Counted from the first letter of the stretch, positions 19,403-30,570 are shown. The stretch is 64,000 nucleotides of DNA from Drosophila persimilis (GCF_003286085.1 NW_020825415.1:227806-291805), one strand, 5' to 3'. The notes: generated from the sequence alone by a model not told the origin. A program made the numbers and translations.

Positions 19403-20114
19403 TATACCCGATACTCAAAATGAGTATTGGGGTATATTAGATTTGTGGTAAAAGTGGATGTGTGTAACGTCCATAAAGAATCGTTTCCGACCCCATAAAG
19501 TATATATATTCTTGATCAGCATCAATAGCCGAGTCGATTGAGCCATGTCTGTCTGTCCGTCTGTCCGTCCGTCCGTCTGTCCGTCCCCTTCAGCGCCTAA
19601 TGCTCAAAGACTATAAGAGCTAGAGCAACGATGTTTTGGATCCAAACTTCTGTGATATGTCACTGCTACAAAAATATTTCAAAACTTTGCCCCGCCCACT
19701 TCCGCCCCCACAAAGGACGAAAATCTGTGGCATCCACAATTTTGACGATACGAAAAAACTAAAAACGCAGAATCGTAGGAGAAGACTATATCTTCTAGAG
19801 TGCAAAATCTGAACAAGATCGTATAATTATTATAGCCAGAATCACGAAAACAATTTCACTCTTTCTCGCTCTGTCTCTCTCTAACACACAGGTTTCATGG
19901 TCGGTTTTTCCAATTGCAAAATATGAGTTCAAGGATCTCAGAACCCATAAGAGCTAGAGCAACCAAATTTGGTATCCACACTCCTGTGATATCGGACCTT
20001 GACCGTTTTGTGTCAAAATTTCGACACACCCCCTTCCGCCCCCGCAAAGGACGAAAATCTGGGGCAACCACAAATCTCAGAGACTATTAAGGCTAGAGTA
20101 ACCAAATTTGGTAC
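19403..20114 (+). mobile_element. Helitron 5' portion joined to gag upstream fragment
   Basis: Plus-oriented Helitron from its 5' tip to GGTAC at 20,114, lacking the last ~400 bp. It joins gag-unit upstream sequence at 20,115. The mirror is 57,757-58,468. Together with 20,115-20,333 it forms a small inverted block (see findings). Confidence 0.88.
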
Positions 20115-20333
20115 TTCGTCGGACGTTCTAGAACGTCTTGATTGATTGATTGTTCTCTGCCGTGTCGCCATTTCCTTCTTTTCCGTGGTGCCCTGTTTTC
20201 TTTTTGTGGTGTCTGTCGTGTGCCGTGCCGTGCCGTGCCCCGCTGACATGACAAAAGTCTTTTTCCCCCTCCGCCACTACTACTACCGACAAGCTTTCTG
20301 CTCCCCAATAAATAATTTATAACATTAATCTAT
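20115..20333. other. Inverted fragment of the gag-unit upstream region
   Basis: 219 bp corresponding to about 9,510-9,680 read in reverse complement, including the GTGCCGTGCCGTGCC microrepeat and CAATAAATAATTTATAAC. A perfect 16-bp palindrome GACGTTCTAGAACGTC (20,122-20,137) lies close to the joint with the Helitron. Confidence 0.75.
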
Positions 20334-21471
20334 AACGAGGGGGAACGTTGTGAGTTGCTGCGGACACCGCAACTCTACAGTTATACCCGATACTTAGTCA
20401 GTATGGCTTTCCTCCGGCAGACGCCGCTAATATTAAACGACACGACAAAGAGTGCGTGCGAGAGAGACAGAAAATCAGGCTGAGCGTGACGTCGGGCGCT
20501 GCGTAGCCAATGCAAATTGATTTGTTCCTGTTGGCTATAAAAATTATCTGATCTGATCCAGACTCAGCAATAGATATGGTCATTCTCCATGATTCTGTGT
20601 TTTTAGTTTTCTAGAATCTGCAATATTGTGGATGCAACAGATTTTCGTCCTTTGTGGGGGCGGAAGGGGGTGGAGCGAAATTCTGAGATATACGTTTTAT
20701 AGTGAGATCTAACAGGAGTGAGGATACCAAATTTGGTTACTCTAGCCTTAATAGTCTCTGAGATTTGTGGTTGCCCCAGATTTTCGTCCTTTGCGGGGGC
20801 GGAAGGGGGTGTGTCGAAATTTTGACACAAAACGGTCAAGGTCCGATATCACAGGAGTGTGGATACCAAATTTGGTTGCTCTAGCTCTTATGGGTTCTGA
20901 GATCCTTGAACTCATATTTTGCAATTGGCAAAACCGACCATGAAACCTGTGTGTTAGAGAGAGACAGAGCGAGAAAGAGTGAAATTGTTTTCTTGATTCT
21001 GGCTATAATAATTATACGATCTTGTTCAGATTTTGCACTCTAGAAGATATAGTCTTCTCCTACGATTCTGTGTTTTTAGTTTTCTCGTATCTTTAAAAAT
21101 GTGGATGCCACAGATTTTCGTCCTTTGTGGGGGCGGAAGTGGGCGGGGCAAAGTATTGAAATATTTTTGTAGCAGTGACATATCACAGAAGTTTGGATCC
21201 AAAACATCGTTGCTCTAGGTCTTATAGTCTTTGAGCATTAGGCGCTGAAGGGGACGGACAGACGGACAGACGGTCGGACGGACAGACGGACGGATAGACG
21301 GACGGACGGACAGACGGACAGACAGACATGGCTCAATCGACTCGGCTATTGATGCTGATCAAGAATATATATACTTTATGGGGTCGGAAACGATTCCTTC
21401 TGAACGTTACACACATCCACTTTTACCACAAATCTAATATACCCCAATACTCATTTTGAGTATCGGGTATA
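20334..21471 (-). mobile_element. Full-length Helitron
   Basis: Minus orientation with both termini and a longer GACGGACA-type array (about 21,255-21,330). Mirror copy 56,400-57,537. It separates gag-derived sequence from block X. Confidence 0.92.
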
Positions 21472-22105
21472 AAAATTAAGTAGAAATACAAATAATTATA
21501 ATTCATAATATTCTTATTATTATTCCATTGTACTATAAATAAATCTACAAAATATGTACATATAATACGATAATTTTTATCAAAACAATTTAAATTGAAC
21601 TTCTATTATTATTCCATAAAAAAACTAAATAAATCTACGGAATATATAAATATTTCCTTAGTTTTCTCCAGGTGTCAACCCCATTCGGATTATATAGATT
21701 TATCCACTTCCAAATTTAAGTTTAAGGCAGCTGCAGTTCATGGGTTAAAGTATCTCTCAAATGCAGCTCATTAAAAATATTTTCAAACTCAAAAATGTCA
21801 ATAATTTTCGCTTCTTTCGCCATTCCCAGGTTAGACGGCCTACATTATATTGCTAAAAATGTGAATTAATTTGAAGTTGGCGTACATATAACGTAGCGCA
21901 ATCGATAGTATCGAGACAAAACGATCTGAATTATGATCACTAGATTTAAGAGATATACGAAATAAAACGAATGAGCAAGGATCTACATCGAGCGGATTAA
22001 TGAAGGTCTTAATTGGGTAGACGGATTCCACTGGAAAACTGTTGAAGGGACTTAGCTCGTACAGGTTTTATGAAAAATGTCTAAGGTGAGCTCTCTTACC
22101 GCATA
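21472..22105 (-). repeat. Block X, left palindrome arm copy
   Basis: AT-rich, mostly non-coding block found four times in the window (here, 30,912-31,620, 50,669-51,385, 55,761-56,399). In block sense it begins AATTTAAATATGCGGTAAGAG and carries a small ORF of 63 aa (21,840-22,031, VYPIKTFINPLDVD) and a 33-aa ORF (MAKEAKIIDIFEFEN; here about 21,722-21,823). I recognise neither. Likely part of an amplified host region. Confidence 0.6.
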
Positions 22106-22111
22106 TTTAAA

Positions 22112-23268
22112 TTAACGGACTGAAAACGCAGTGGCTAAGAACGCTTGTTCTTTTGACAAGCAAGTGTTAACATTTTCCCTCTTTTCGTAGGGCATATGGC
22201 ATATATGATGAGGTTTTTTACAAATCCCACATAAAATTTCAGAAAAGCATTTCTTATACATATCATGCCTACAGCATTTTGTGCAAAGGCGCTGTTTTTT
22301 AATAACCTGGCCTCTATCTATCGGACTCATTCCCTTAAACTTATAGCAGTGAATTATGGTATGTCCTGCCATTTTACATAACGGACAATTTTCTTTTATT
22401 TTACCATATTGCACTACTTTTTTCAGCGGTTTCCACTCTTTATGCTACGACGTGTAAAGAGAAGTGTACCGTTGTTCTAAAAATTCCATTACATCTGGCA
22501 ATGCTTGGATCTCTTTTGTCCTTTTTATATGACTTTCATATAATTGTAAGGTATCTTTGTTGAATTTTTTCAAAACAATGTGCGCGAAAATCATATCAAC
22601 TTCTTCTGTTAAATGTGACTTTAATTTAATTAAATCTATTGACTCATTTATAGAATCAGAAAACCACTTAATATGTTTCGCTGAATCGTGATCTAGCATT
22701 GGTAAGTCTAGTAAACGATTCAGCTGATCCGAAAAAAATTTTTCGCTTTTTTTCATACCGCTTGGTCAGCAATTCCCAAGCGGCATTATAATTCTCCAGC
22801 GGCCCAGTTAAAAGGTGAGCTACCATACTCCGTGCCTCACCCTTTATCGCGATTTTCAAATAATTGAATTTTAGAGATTTACTCACAAAATATTTGTGAA
22901 AAGCCGTCCCACTTTTTTTGTTCGCCCGAGAATGTGGGTTCTTCCACTTTCGAAAGATCAGGCAAATTGATATCTTCTTTTTTTACTGTTGCCCCTTTAG
23001 TATCCATGCTGTTTTCTTCAGCTATGGTTTGCATCCTAACTTCTAGGTTGCTCAACATGTTTTGAACATCAAATTCCAAATCTCCGATTTGGTTGTCGAA
23101 GCTGTCGTTTGTTTCATAGCTAGGATAATACTCCTCAATTTTTGAGCTCAGTCTTTTACTGAGGAACTCAATTTTTTCTTTTCTCATTCTACACTCTCCC
23201 ATTTTAGCCTGATCAAACCTCTGCATGGTTTTCTCTAAATATGTCTTCAGGTTTTCCACTATGTCCAC
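22112..23268 (-). pseudogene. BEL/Pao Gag remnant (left arm)
   Basis: Read in three frames with one in-frame stop. The N-terminal part (from 23,268) is a helical leader with MDIVENLKTYLEKTM, then VEEPTFSGEQKKWDGF, typical of the BEL Gag core (DUF1759). It continues KGEARSMVAHLLTGPLENYN in the next frame, then SHLTEEVDMIFAHIVLKKF, and zinc-knuckle sequences CPLCKMAGHTIIHC, CTKCCRHD and CGICKKPHHIC. Two frameshifts (about 22,900 and 22,750, the second at a poly-A/T tract) and a stop near 22,445 make it non-functional. The right arm has the same lesions. Confidence 0.8.
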
Positions 23269-23482
23269 TCTATGTCTTCCTTCAAAGTTCCAGTCTCCAC
23301 TGATTGTAACTTTGTTTTTTCTACCTTCCCTTTCGTTAGGGTTTCATTATTTTTTGACTACATACTTTTTATGTATGTCCTCTATATTTTTAATCATTTT
23401 TTCGTACTGCTGTCTCTTATAGTAGTCATGATCGACTACTCCATATGTTAACAGTGCAGAATTATTGCCTGTAACTTTGTTT

Positions 23483-23743
23483 TTAAGGTTGATTGAGATT
23501 TAGCTGATGAATTCTGCTTCTGCTGTTGTTGTTACTGCTGCCGCTGAAGTCGCTGCTGCTGATACCGCTGTTGCTGCTGCTGGTATTGCCTCTGCTTACG
23601 TCGCTGCTGCTGATATCGCTTTCGCTGCTGCTGGTGTTGCCTCTACTTACGTCGCTGCTGCTGATCTTCCTGTCGCTGCAGTTATTGTTGCTTGCACAGA
23701 GGGCACACACAAACCCATTTATATATTTCTTTTTCACAGTCAC
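23483..23743 (-). CDS. Small Ser/Asn-rich ORF with 17-aa repeats (BEL leader, left arm)
   Basis: 86 aa. It contains two and a half copies of a 17-residue unit, ISSSDVSRGNTSSSESD, with CAG/AGC-rich codons. It lies between the BEL primer site and gag, where a coding region is not expected, so it may be a chance ORF over a CAG-type repeat. Identical to 54,128-54,388. Confidence 0.3.
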   Translation of the reverse strand: MTVKKKYINGFVCALCASNNNCSDRKISSSDVSRGNTSSSESDISSSDVSRGNTSSSNSGISSSDFSGSSNNNSRSRIHQLNLNQP

Positions 23744-24222
23744 AGTTATTTGCCACTTTTTTTTAAATTCTAGCCATTAAGCACTTTCGATGTTTCGGAT
23801 TATTATTTTTTTCTCTTTCGATGTTCCGATTTTTCAATTACAATAGATATACATATTTCGTTATCTATTAAAATACAGCCTGTCCAGCTCGTATTTTTCA
23901 AAATTATTAATTGAAACTTCCGTTTCATTAATTTTTATTTATTTTTTTTTTTTTATATTCTCCGATCACAATAGATATACCCAGTTATCTATTAAAAATA
24001 CAGCCTGTTTAGCTCGTATTTTTCCAAATTATTAATTGAAACTTTCGTTTCATTAATTTATTTTATACTCTGTTCCTTCTTAAAGGAGGGAAGTCAAAGT
24101 TTTTTATTTTGCTACCTTTAGCTGTCAGTGAACTAGACACTTGTTCAGTCTCAAGGAAGCTGGTTTAACTCCGTGCTCTTACCACAGGGCGGAAACAACG
24201 GAGAGTCTCGAAGGACCAAAAT

Positions 24223-24608
24223 GTTAAGACCTTAAAAGAAAAGTCTAGACATTTGCGAGTTGAGTTGTAAATTCAAACTAAATTTTATTCTTAAAATCAG
24301 AGCATTATATGTGATTTGACAATGAGGTAGGAGGTACAATTTGGTAGTCTATAATTATCGTTAGACCTACGCAGAGGATACACTTTACTGAGGTTGTCTA
24401 TTTGAGTACATGCTTACATTAGTTTTATTTTAGGACCGCATTTGTTAAGTGTTTTCTCGACTTGTGTTTTGTTGTTGTATTAATGGGTTACAGATCTCTG
24501 TTTAAACCAGTGCAGTCATAACTTGTCTACTTTATGTGATTTCTTTAGAGATCGGTGTTGTTACATGATTGAATGTGTACAATAATCTATTTATGTTTAA
24601 ACAGACAG
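24223..24608 (-). repeat. 5' LTR of BEL/Pao-type element (left arm)
   Basis: 386 bp; in element sense it starts TGTCTGTTTAAAC and ends AAGGTCTTAACA. One base differs from the right-arm copy near 24,453 (CTCGAC against GTGGAG in the complement). Confidence 0.75.
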
Positions 24609-24622
24609 TAATTTATAATAAA

Positions 24623-25739
24623 AACGAGGGGGAACGTTGTGAGTTGCTGCGGACCCCGCAACTCTACGGTTATACCCGATACTAAGTCAGTATGGCTCTC
24701 CTCCGGCAGACGCCGCTAATATTTAACGACACGACAAAGAGTGCGTGCGAGAGAGACAGAAAATCAGTCTGAGCGTGACGTCGGGCGCTGCGTAGCCACT
24801 GCAAATTGATTTGTTCCTTTTGGCTATAAAAATGATCTGATCTGATCCAGATTCAGCAATCTAATAGATATGGTCATTATCTATGATTCTGCGTTTTTAG
24901 TTTTCTCAAATCTGCAATATTGTGGATGCAACAGATTTTCGTCCTTTGTGGGGGCGGATGGGGGTGGGGCGAAATTCTGAGATATACGTTTTATAGTGAC
25001 ATCTTAAAGGAGTGTGTGCACCAAATTTGGTTACTCTAGCCTTAATAGTCTTTGAGATTTGTGGTTGCCTCAGATTTTCGTCCTTTGCGGGGGCGGAAGG
25101 GGGTGTGGCGAAATTTGGACAGGAAACGGTCAAGGTCCGATATCACAGGAGTGTGGATACCAAATTTGGTTGCTCTGGCTTTTATAGGTTCTGAGATCCT
25201 TGAACTCATATTTTGCAATTGGCAAAACCGACCATGAAACCTGTGTGTTAGAGTGAGACAGAGCGAGAAAGAGTGAAATTGTTTTCGTGATTCTGGCTGT
25301 AATAATTATACGATCTGGTTCAGATTTGGCACTCTAGAAGATATAGTCATCTTCTACGATTCTGTTTTCGATTAGTTTTCTCGTATCGTCGAAATTGTGG
25401 ATGCCACAGATTTTCGCCCTTTGTGGGGGCGGAAGTGGGCGGGGCAAAGTTTTGAAATATTTTTGGAGCAGTGACATATCACAGAAGTCTGGATCCAAAA
25501 CATCGTTGCTCTAGCTCTTATAGTCTTTGAGCATTAGGCGCTGAAGGGGACGGACAGACGGACAGACGGACAGACGGACGGACGGACAGACAGACAGGGC
25601 TCAATCGACTCGGCTATTGATGCTGATCAAGAATATATATACTTTATAGGGTCGGAAACGATTCCTTCTGGACGTTACACACATCCACTTTTACCACAAA
25701 TCTAATATACCCCAATACTCATTTTGAGTATCGGGTATA
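24623..25739 (-). mobile_element. Full-length Helitron at the inner end of the left arm
   Basis: Both ends intact. Its 5' tip (25,739) touches CR1-like sequence with no shared flank on the other arm, so it marks the inner boundary of the inverted repeat. Mirror copy 52,151-53,247. Confidence 0.92.
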
Positions 25740-27684
25740 ATGAACAGAAGCGGGCCCAGATGACTTCCCTGTGGCACACCTGAAGTAACATTTACAGTAT
25801 TTGACAACACGTTAGAAAACAAAACACGTTGAGTGCGGTTAGAGAGATAGGACAAAATCCAATCTAGAAGATTCGTTGGGAACCCTAATAAAGAGAGCTT
25901 GTGAATAAGCAGAGCATGGTTCACAGAATCGAATGCCTTGCTGAAGTCAGTAAAAACTACATCCGTCTGCGAACCAATTTGAAAACCACGGTGGATTAGG
26001 TTAGAAAACTCAAGAAGGTTAGTCGATGTTGAACGATGTCTGAAAAAACCGTGTTGCGACGGAGATATCAAGCTGCAGCAAAGATGTTGCAGTTGCCGGG
26101 TGACCAGGAACTCAAGAAGCTTCGGGATGGCGGAAAGCTTTGCGATACCACGATAGTTTTCAATGTTTGATCTTGAACCTTTTTTGTGAAGCGGAATGAT
26201 ATAGGACTCATTCCAAATTACTGGGAGACAAGACTGTTCCAAGGAGAGGTTGAAGAGAAAGGTCAAGGGTTTGCAAAGGGACTGGGCACAGTGTTTTAAG
26301 ATGCAACTTGGTACCTTATCTGGACCCGCAGAAAACGATATGTCCATAGATGACAAACCTTCCAGAACAACGCTTTCCTCGAAAAAGGGCAGAAAAATGC
26401 TGTTAGCTTGAGGTAGCTGGTACGGATACGGAGTAGATGCGTTGTAAATATGAGACGAGTACGTTGTTTGGAAAAAGTTAGCGAATAAATTTGCAATACC
26501 AACAGCACTTCTGTTTTGTTCTGGTAATGAAGGGACGGAGGAAAAACGTTTGACTTGCGCTTAGAGTTAACGAACGAATAGAATTTTTTAGGATCACTAC
26601 GAAAGTTTCTACTACATTGTGAAAGGTAATGATTATAACACTGAATATTGACGGCAAGGAACAGAGAGCGAGCGGAGGAGTATAGAGCTAAAGCCGACGT
26701 GGAGCCCGACTTCTGGTACTTTTTATAGAGCCGGGATTTATTATTTTTTAAGTATGATAAATACTTGGAGAACCAAGGAGGCTTGGACGATACAGGTACA
26801 GTGATATCTGGAACAAACGTATTTAGGGCGGAGTAAATATAACTATAAAACGAGTTAACAGTTGCATCTATGTTCGGTAATGAATAAAGAAACGACCAAT
26901 CAACACGCGAGAGATGTAGATCTAAATCGATAAAGTTTGTTTTGCGAAAACACTTTATGTGACAAGGAGCCATGGAACTGTCAACACATCCAGATTGTGT
27001 ACACTCCAGTGATATCAACAAAGTTGGATGGTAAGGATCTTCAGGGAGAGATATTGGACTTGCTCTAGATACCGTAGCAAGAGAACCATCGTTAACAAAA
27101 ACGAGGTCAAGAAGTCTGTCCCTCATGTTTTTAACGGCATTAATTTGGACAAGGGAACTATCCGTTAGCCCATTGATAAAGTCATTATGGCAATTGGGAA
27201 ATAACAGGTTAGCGTTATCACAAGGCAGCCAAGAAAGAAATGGGAGGTTAAAGTCCCCCATGACAATAATTCGATCATGGCACCCTAATGCAGAAACAAC
27301 AATATTAATTGCTGAGAGGTGGTGTAAGTAAAGCTCAGCATCAGACCTGGGAGGAATGTAAGAGCAGGTTAAATAGAAAAATGCGGAGCCAACACGAACT
27401 TTGACTGCAACAAATTCAATTCCGTGAATGTTATTAAATGGGAATAACTCAGATGAGAAAACAGATTTAACTGCAATCAGAACCCCACCTGCAAAAGATG
27501 GGCGGTCCATTCTATATATAGTGTAACTATCAATGAAAATTTCATGATCATTGACAGAGGAGTTAAGCCAGGTTTCGGTAAACGCGATGGCATCGAAATC
27601 AAAGGACGCGCTATTAGTATGAATTTGACGCAGTTTTCCCAGCAAACTGCGAACGTTCTGATAGTGCATGGAAAAATAGTACAT
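25740..27684 (-). pseudogene. CR1-like ORF2: endonuclease and truncated RT
   Basis: The N-terminal endonuclease has IAFTETWLN, RMDRPSFAGGVLIAV, YIPPRSD and IIVMGDFNLPFLSWLPCDN. RT follows with FSAGPDKVPSCILKHC, YIIPLHKKGSRSNIENYRGI, LISPSQHGFFRHRSTSTNL, VVFTDFSKAFDSVNHALL and SGVPQGSHLGPLLFI, then truncation before the YADD catalytic box. There are two frameshifts, near 26,510 (after HYQNKTE) and near 26,390 (before SSMDISFSAG). The nature of the RT blocks places it with CR1 (DMCR1A-type) rather than jockey. Confidence 0.83.
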
Positions 27685-28739
27685 CAGTTTTTTGGAGCAT
27701 GTTCGGTTATTCTTGGATTCGAGTTCGAATCTTTGAGAAGGAACTCATGCACAATTGTATGCTCAGGCCATATTGACGGTTTTAGAGAACTGGATAGTAA
27801 AGAATCAGGGAGAAGAATTTTAAATGATGATATGTTGCGCTTATGTTTAAATGTAAATTTAGTCACAACTATATCAACAGGCGAAGTGTTAAGTTTAGAG
27901 GAGAGATGTTGTTTAACATCCTCTGTTGTAGCCTCAGGAATAAGACGAGAAACAAATATTGCTTTCCGAGGGACCACTGCTCTAAGTTGAAGTCCCGAGC
28001 GAGATCGAGATGGTGGAGCCACTCCTAAAAGAGATCTCGGTCCAAGGGCAGAGGAATTGGCAGCAATGGTTGTAGCAGGAATTGGAGCAGAAATTGGAGC
28101 AGGAATTGGAGCAGGAATTGGAGCAGGAATTGGAGCAGGAATTGGAACTGGAATTGGAGCAGGAGTTGGCAAGACGTCGTCAGCAACCAGCACACCCGCA
28201 CTAGGAGCACTCACCGCGTCAGAAGTGACGGCCACATTGCTCGGTGTAAAGAACTCCGGAGCCACCGTTGGCGGATTTACAGACAACGGCGTGGCATGAC
28301 TACACGGAAATGCTGCCGATGGATTAAGGTGGGAGGCAGGCGTACCAATCGGATTAGATTGCAAGAGATTGGTATCATTATGCGGAATTTTCCGTCTAGG
28401 CGATTCGCTCAAGAGTTTGAGCCCAAGAAACTGTGATTCAAGGGCAAGAAAATTCTCGTTGAGAGCAACAAATTGTTTCCGGACATCCAGAAACCCAGTT
28501 CGAGTCTGTCTCATAAATGTGCGCATTTCGGCCTCAATCTCCCGACAAGCCATACATGACCAAGACAGGCCCATGCGTTTCGAGATTAGATCATTCAGCC
28601 GGCCAAAATTTCCACCACCAGCACATTTTATGTGGGCAAAATTGTCGCACAGCCAGCAGCTAAGAAATGAATCACCAATGATAACACCACCGAATTCACA
28701 TTTCTTTGCACTACAAACGATTGCCATTATTGACAGCAA
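27684..28739 (-). CDS. CR1-like ORF1 with PHD-type zinc finger
   Basis: 351 aa. The N-terminus has a PHD/RING-like Cys-His series (CSAKKCEFGG, CWLCDNFAHIKCAGG, WSCMACREIE). A predicted helical stretch follows (FLDVRKQFVALNENFLALES), then a proline spacer built from a 6-residue PIPAPI repeat (positions about 28,060-28,170). The C-terminal part has IFVSRLIPEATTEDVKQHL and FKILLPDSL, like the RRM/CTD-type end of LINE ORF1s. The frame is intact. Family role: nucleic-acid binding/chaperone for retrotransposition. ORF2 begins in a TGATG overlap, which suits re-initiation. Confidence 0.8.
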   Translation of the reverse strand: MLSIMAIVCSAKKCEFGGVIIGDSFLSCWLCDNFAHIKCAGGGNFGRLNDLISKRMGLSWSCMACREIEAEMRTFMRQTRTGFLDVRKQFVALNENFLALESQFLGLKLLSESPRRKIPHNDTNLLQSNPIGTPASHLNPSAAFPCSHATPLSVNPPTVAPEFFTPSNVAVTSDAVSAPSAGVLVADDVLPTPAPIPVPIPAPIPAPIPAPIPAPISAPIPATTIAANSSALGPRSLLGVAPPSRSRSGLQLRAVVPRKAIFVSRLIPEATTEDVKQHLSSKLNTSPVDIVVTKFTFKHKRNISSFKILLPDSLLSSSLKPSIWPEHTIVHEFLLKDSNSNPRITEHAPKN

Positions 28740-29320
28740 GTAGAATCACTGTGCACGAATAATAAAAGAGCGGAGTTAGATCGCAGGTAAAGTAGGAGAG
28801 CAGACAGCAGAGCGAGCCAGACAATCAGCTGCAGCAGCAATAATTCAAAGCAGATGATCCAACGAAGTGCAGAAAACGAGCAGTAAACTCACCAAAGCAG
28901 AGACACAAAGGAAAAGTCCACAGAGAGGGAGAGTATAAGCAATCCAGAGAGAGTGAGAGCAACAATGCGAGCAGTCCCGTTTATGCTCACGAGAGAGTGT
29001 GGGCGATGCAAACGCTGATGCGCGAGAACAGTGCACACCGAAGAAGCGATAACGAAAAGCAGACTGAGCAAAAAAACAATAACAAATTGCCTGCACGAGT
29101 CCGATGCGTTACGATTGCAATATTGAATTTATATTAAACACTTGTTTACTAACAAAACACTGGTGGTTAACACAAAGTAGAATCAAATTAAAGAGATGCG
29201 ATAATATATCAAAACAAAGTCACAACAATGTTGTATGATATTTAGGCAAAGGGCGGAGAATGCGGGAGCAAGAAAAAAAACACAACCGGCTTAAGCAAGA
29301 GCTAGAAGCGAAAAAAAAAT
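28740..29320. other. CR1-like 5' UTR and flank
   Basis: 28,740-29,100 is purine-rich (AGAGAGTGAGAGC-type) and probably the CR1 5' untranslated region/internal promoter. 29,100-29,320 is AT-rich with no ORF, repeat or signal I can support. Block Z begins at 29,321. Confidence 0.4.
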
Positions 29321-29655
29321 AACCATAAACGATTGGGGAAACTTAAGCTGTTCAACCATTTCTGAAAAAAATAGACATAAAAGTTAAAGTGAAACGAAAG
29401 TCGGCATCCAGGTCGTGGAAGTTGGGATCAAAGGGACGCATCGGTACGCCATACAAATTTTACTTATTTTACTTATTTTTCAGTTGAAACTTTTACAGCC
29501 AAAATTCTTGTGCAGATTCTTTGACGGAAAAGGAAACGCCAAAACAAAGATGTCCAATGAAGCTATGATTTTGCTAATCTTATCGATGTTCGATGGAATC
29601 GTTTCCACATCGTATCGTGTCGATGTTTTTGCCACTAATTTTAATATTAAGTATA

Positions 29656-30023
29656 CATACATTCTCCGGCTTTCGCATGTTGTTGTACTACGACTTCGAA
29701 ATAATTCGACAGAGTTTAAATTTTTGTGTCGACAGTGTTTCATACCGTAGCGATAGCTATCATCAATTGCTGTGCTATATCCAGAACAACATTGAAATCC
29801 TGTCGCAGCCACACACTAAAATCTTCTATGGCTATTGGACACGCTGCATTGGACACGGTTGCGTCTGCGCAATCCTTTTGTTAATCTCATCGCTCACTCG
29901 TTATGTAAGCAGGCCACTCAGCTGTTTATGTGTATATCGAAGTCGATTGCAACTGTGGAAACTATTGAAACCCTGTTTCCTCTTTTCTAGAACGACTCGT
30001 GTGCTGGTTGGACGGACAACTGA
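29656..30023 (+). pseudogene. Uncharacterised two-exon gene fragment in block Z, copy 1
   Basis: An open frame reads through FSGFRMLLYYDFEIIRQSL, HQLLCYIQNNIEILSQPHTK, IFYGYWTRCIGHGCVCAILL and ISSLTRY. A plausible 86-bp intron follows (29,905-29,990: TAT|GTAAGC ... CTCTTTTCTAG), then NDSCAGWTDN and a stop at 30,023. One hydrophobic stretch (CVCAILLLIS) could be a membrane segment. No start is evident and I do not recognise the protein. Copies at 33,848-34,215 and 49,006-49,366. Confidence 0.4.
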
Positions 30024-30122
30024 CGTATACAGTTGTCACGTTATATTGAAATCGCCCTATAAATTCCTATATCAGAATTAGTAATCGCCACAAAAGGAAG
30101 AAATCGAACAAAAAAAAAAAAA

Positions 30123-30570
30123 ATGCAAGGAACCCTGGCAAAAGACCGATGGGATATGCAATAAATGTCTCGCTACTTATAAATAACCACGCAGAAGCTG
30201 ACACAGTTTTAGACTCTGGGATATCGGAGGTGCAGAAAGATGACGGCGTGGGTAAGAGTAAATTCGACGAAGATTTCGTCGATTTTTATGAGTTCGCTGG
30301 ACTCGGACCGATCCAGCAAAGGTTCTGTAGTACTGTACCAGATAAGGTGCCCGAGGACTATGAGCAGATGTTCGAGACGATCGGGAAGGTCACCAAGGAA
30401 ATGGTTGACTTTCGTAAGTTGAACTATACGTGATGCTGTATCCCACTCTGGCCATTGCTTACCTGCAAATGGTCTGGAGCGGAAAGTTGCAGAGGCATAT
30501 ATACTTCGTAGGTAGGAACAAACACGAGCTGTACGACTCGTACAAGAGGCGCATCGAAAAGCTCATGCTT
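30123..30570 (+). pseudogene. TAF5 N-terminal-domain-like (Cannonball-like) ORF, copy 1, broken
   Basis: Begins ATGCAAGGAACCCTGGC after a poly-A run. A one-base loss near 30,152 (GGGATATGC against GGGGACATGC in copy 3) breaks the first codons, and a one-base loss at about 30,418 (AAGTTGAAC against AAGTATGAAC) ends the frame. The remainder still encodes KVPEDYEQMFETIGKVTKEM and, in the shifted frame, MLYPTLAIAYLQMVWSG. See the copy at 49,384 for the intact frame. Confidence 0.5.

Larger units (their letters stand above)
22106..24608 (-). mobile_element. BEL/Pao-type LTR retrotransposon, 5' LTR plus gag only (left arm)
   Basis: On the minus strand: LTR 24,608-24,223, then TTTTGGTCCTTCGAG directly after it, which is typical of the primer-site region of insect BEL elements. 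A leader with direct repeats and a Ser-rich ORF follows, then a broken gag. No protease, RT, integrase or second LTR is present. The element stops at 22,106 where block X starts. Exact mirror of 53,263-55,760. Confidence 0.8.
13904..25739 (+). repeat. Left arm of large inverted repeat
   Basis: Reverse complement of 52,151-64,000. Matching positions add up to about 77,871 for 19,400-25,739 and to about 77,904-77,913 further out; the change is explained by a 33-bp deletion near 19,247 and small indels. The outer end is not seen because the right arm leaves the window. Confidence 0.93.
25740..29100 (-). mobile_element. CR1-like non-LTR retrotransposon, 3' truncated
   Basis: On the minus strand: probable 5' UTR (29,100 to 28,740), ORF1, then ORF2 with endonuclease and the first half of RT, cut at 25,740 by the Helitron tip and arm junction. 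Stop of ORF1 and start of ORF2 share one base (TGATG at 27,684). The rest of RT and the 3' UTR are missing. Confidence 0.85.

Noticed and set aside
20122-20137. 16-bp palindrome as a transcription factor or recombinase site
   Set aside because: It occurs only at the inversion joint in the two mirror copies, so a by-product of end joining is simpler; reported only as part of the inversion finding.
23483-23743. Ser-rich repeat ORF as a real secreted or structural protein
   Set aside because: It lies in a retrotransposon leader, has no signal peptide, and is explained by AGC/CAG repeat expansion; kept at low confidence.
29593-30081. 162-aa plus-strand ORF taken as one exon
   Set aside because: The middle contains a good GT-AG intron conserved in three copies; reading through it joins unrelated frames.
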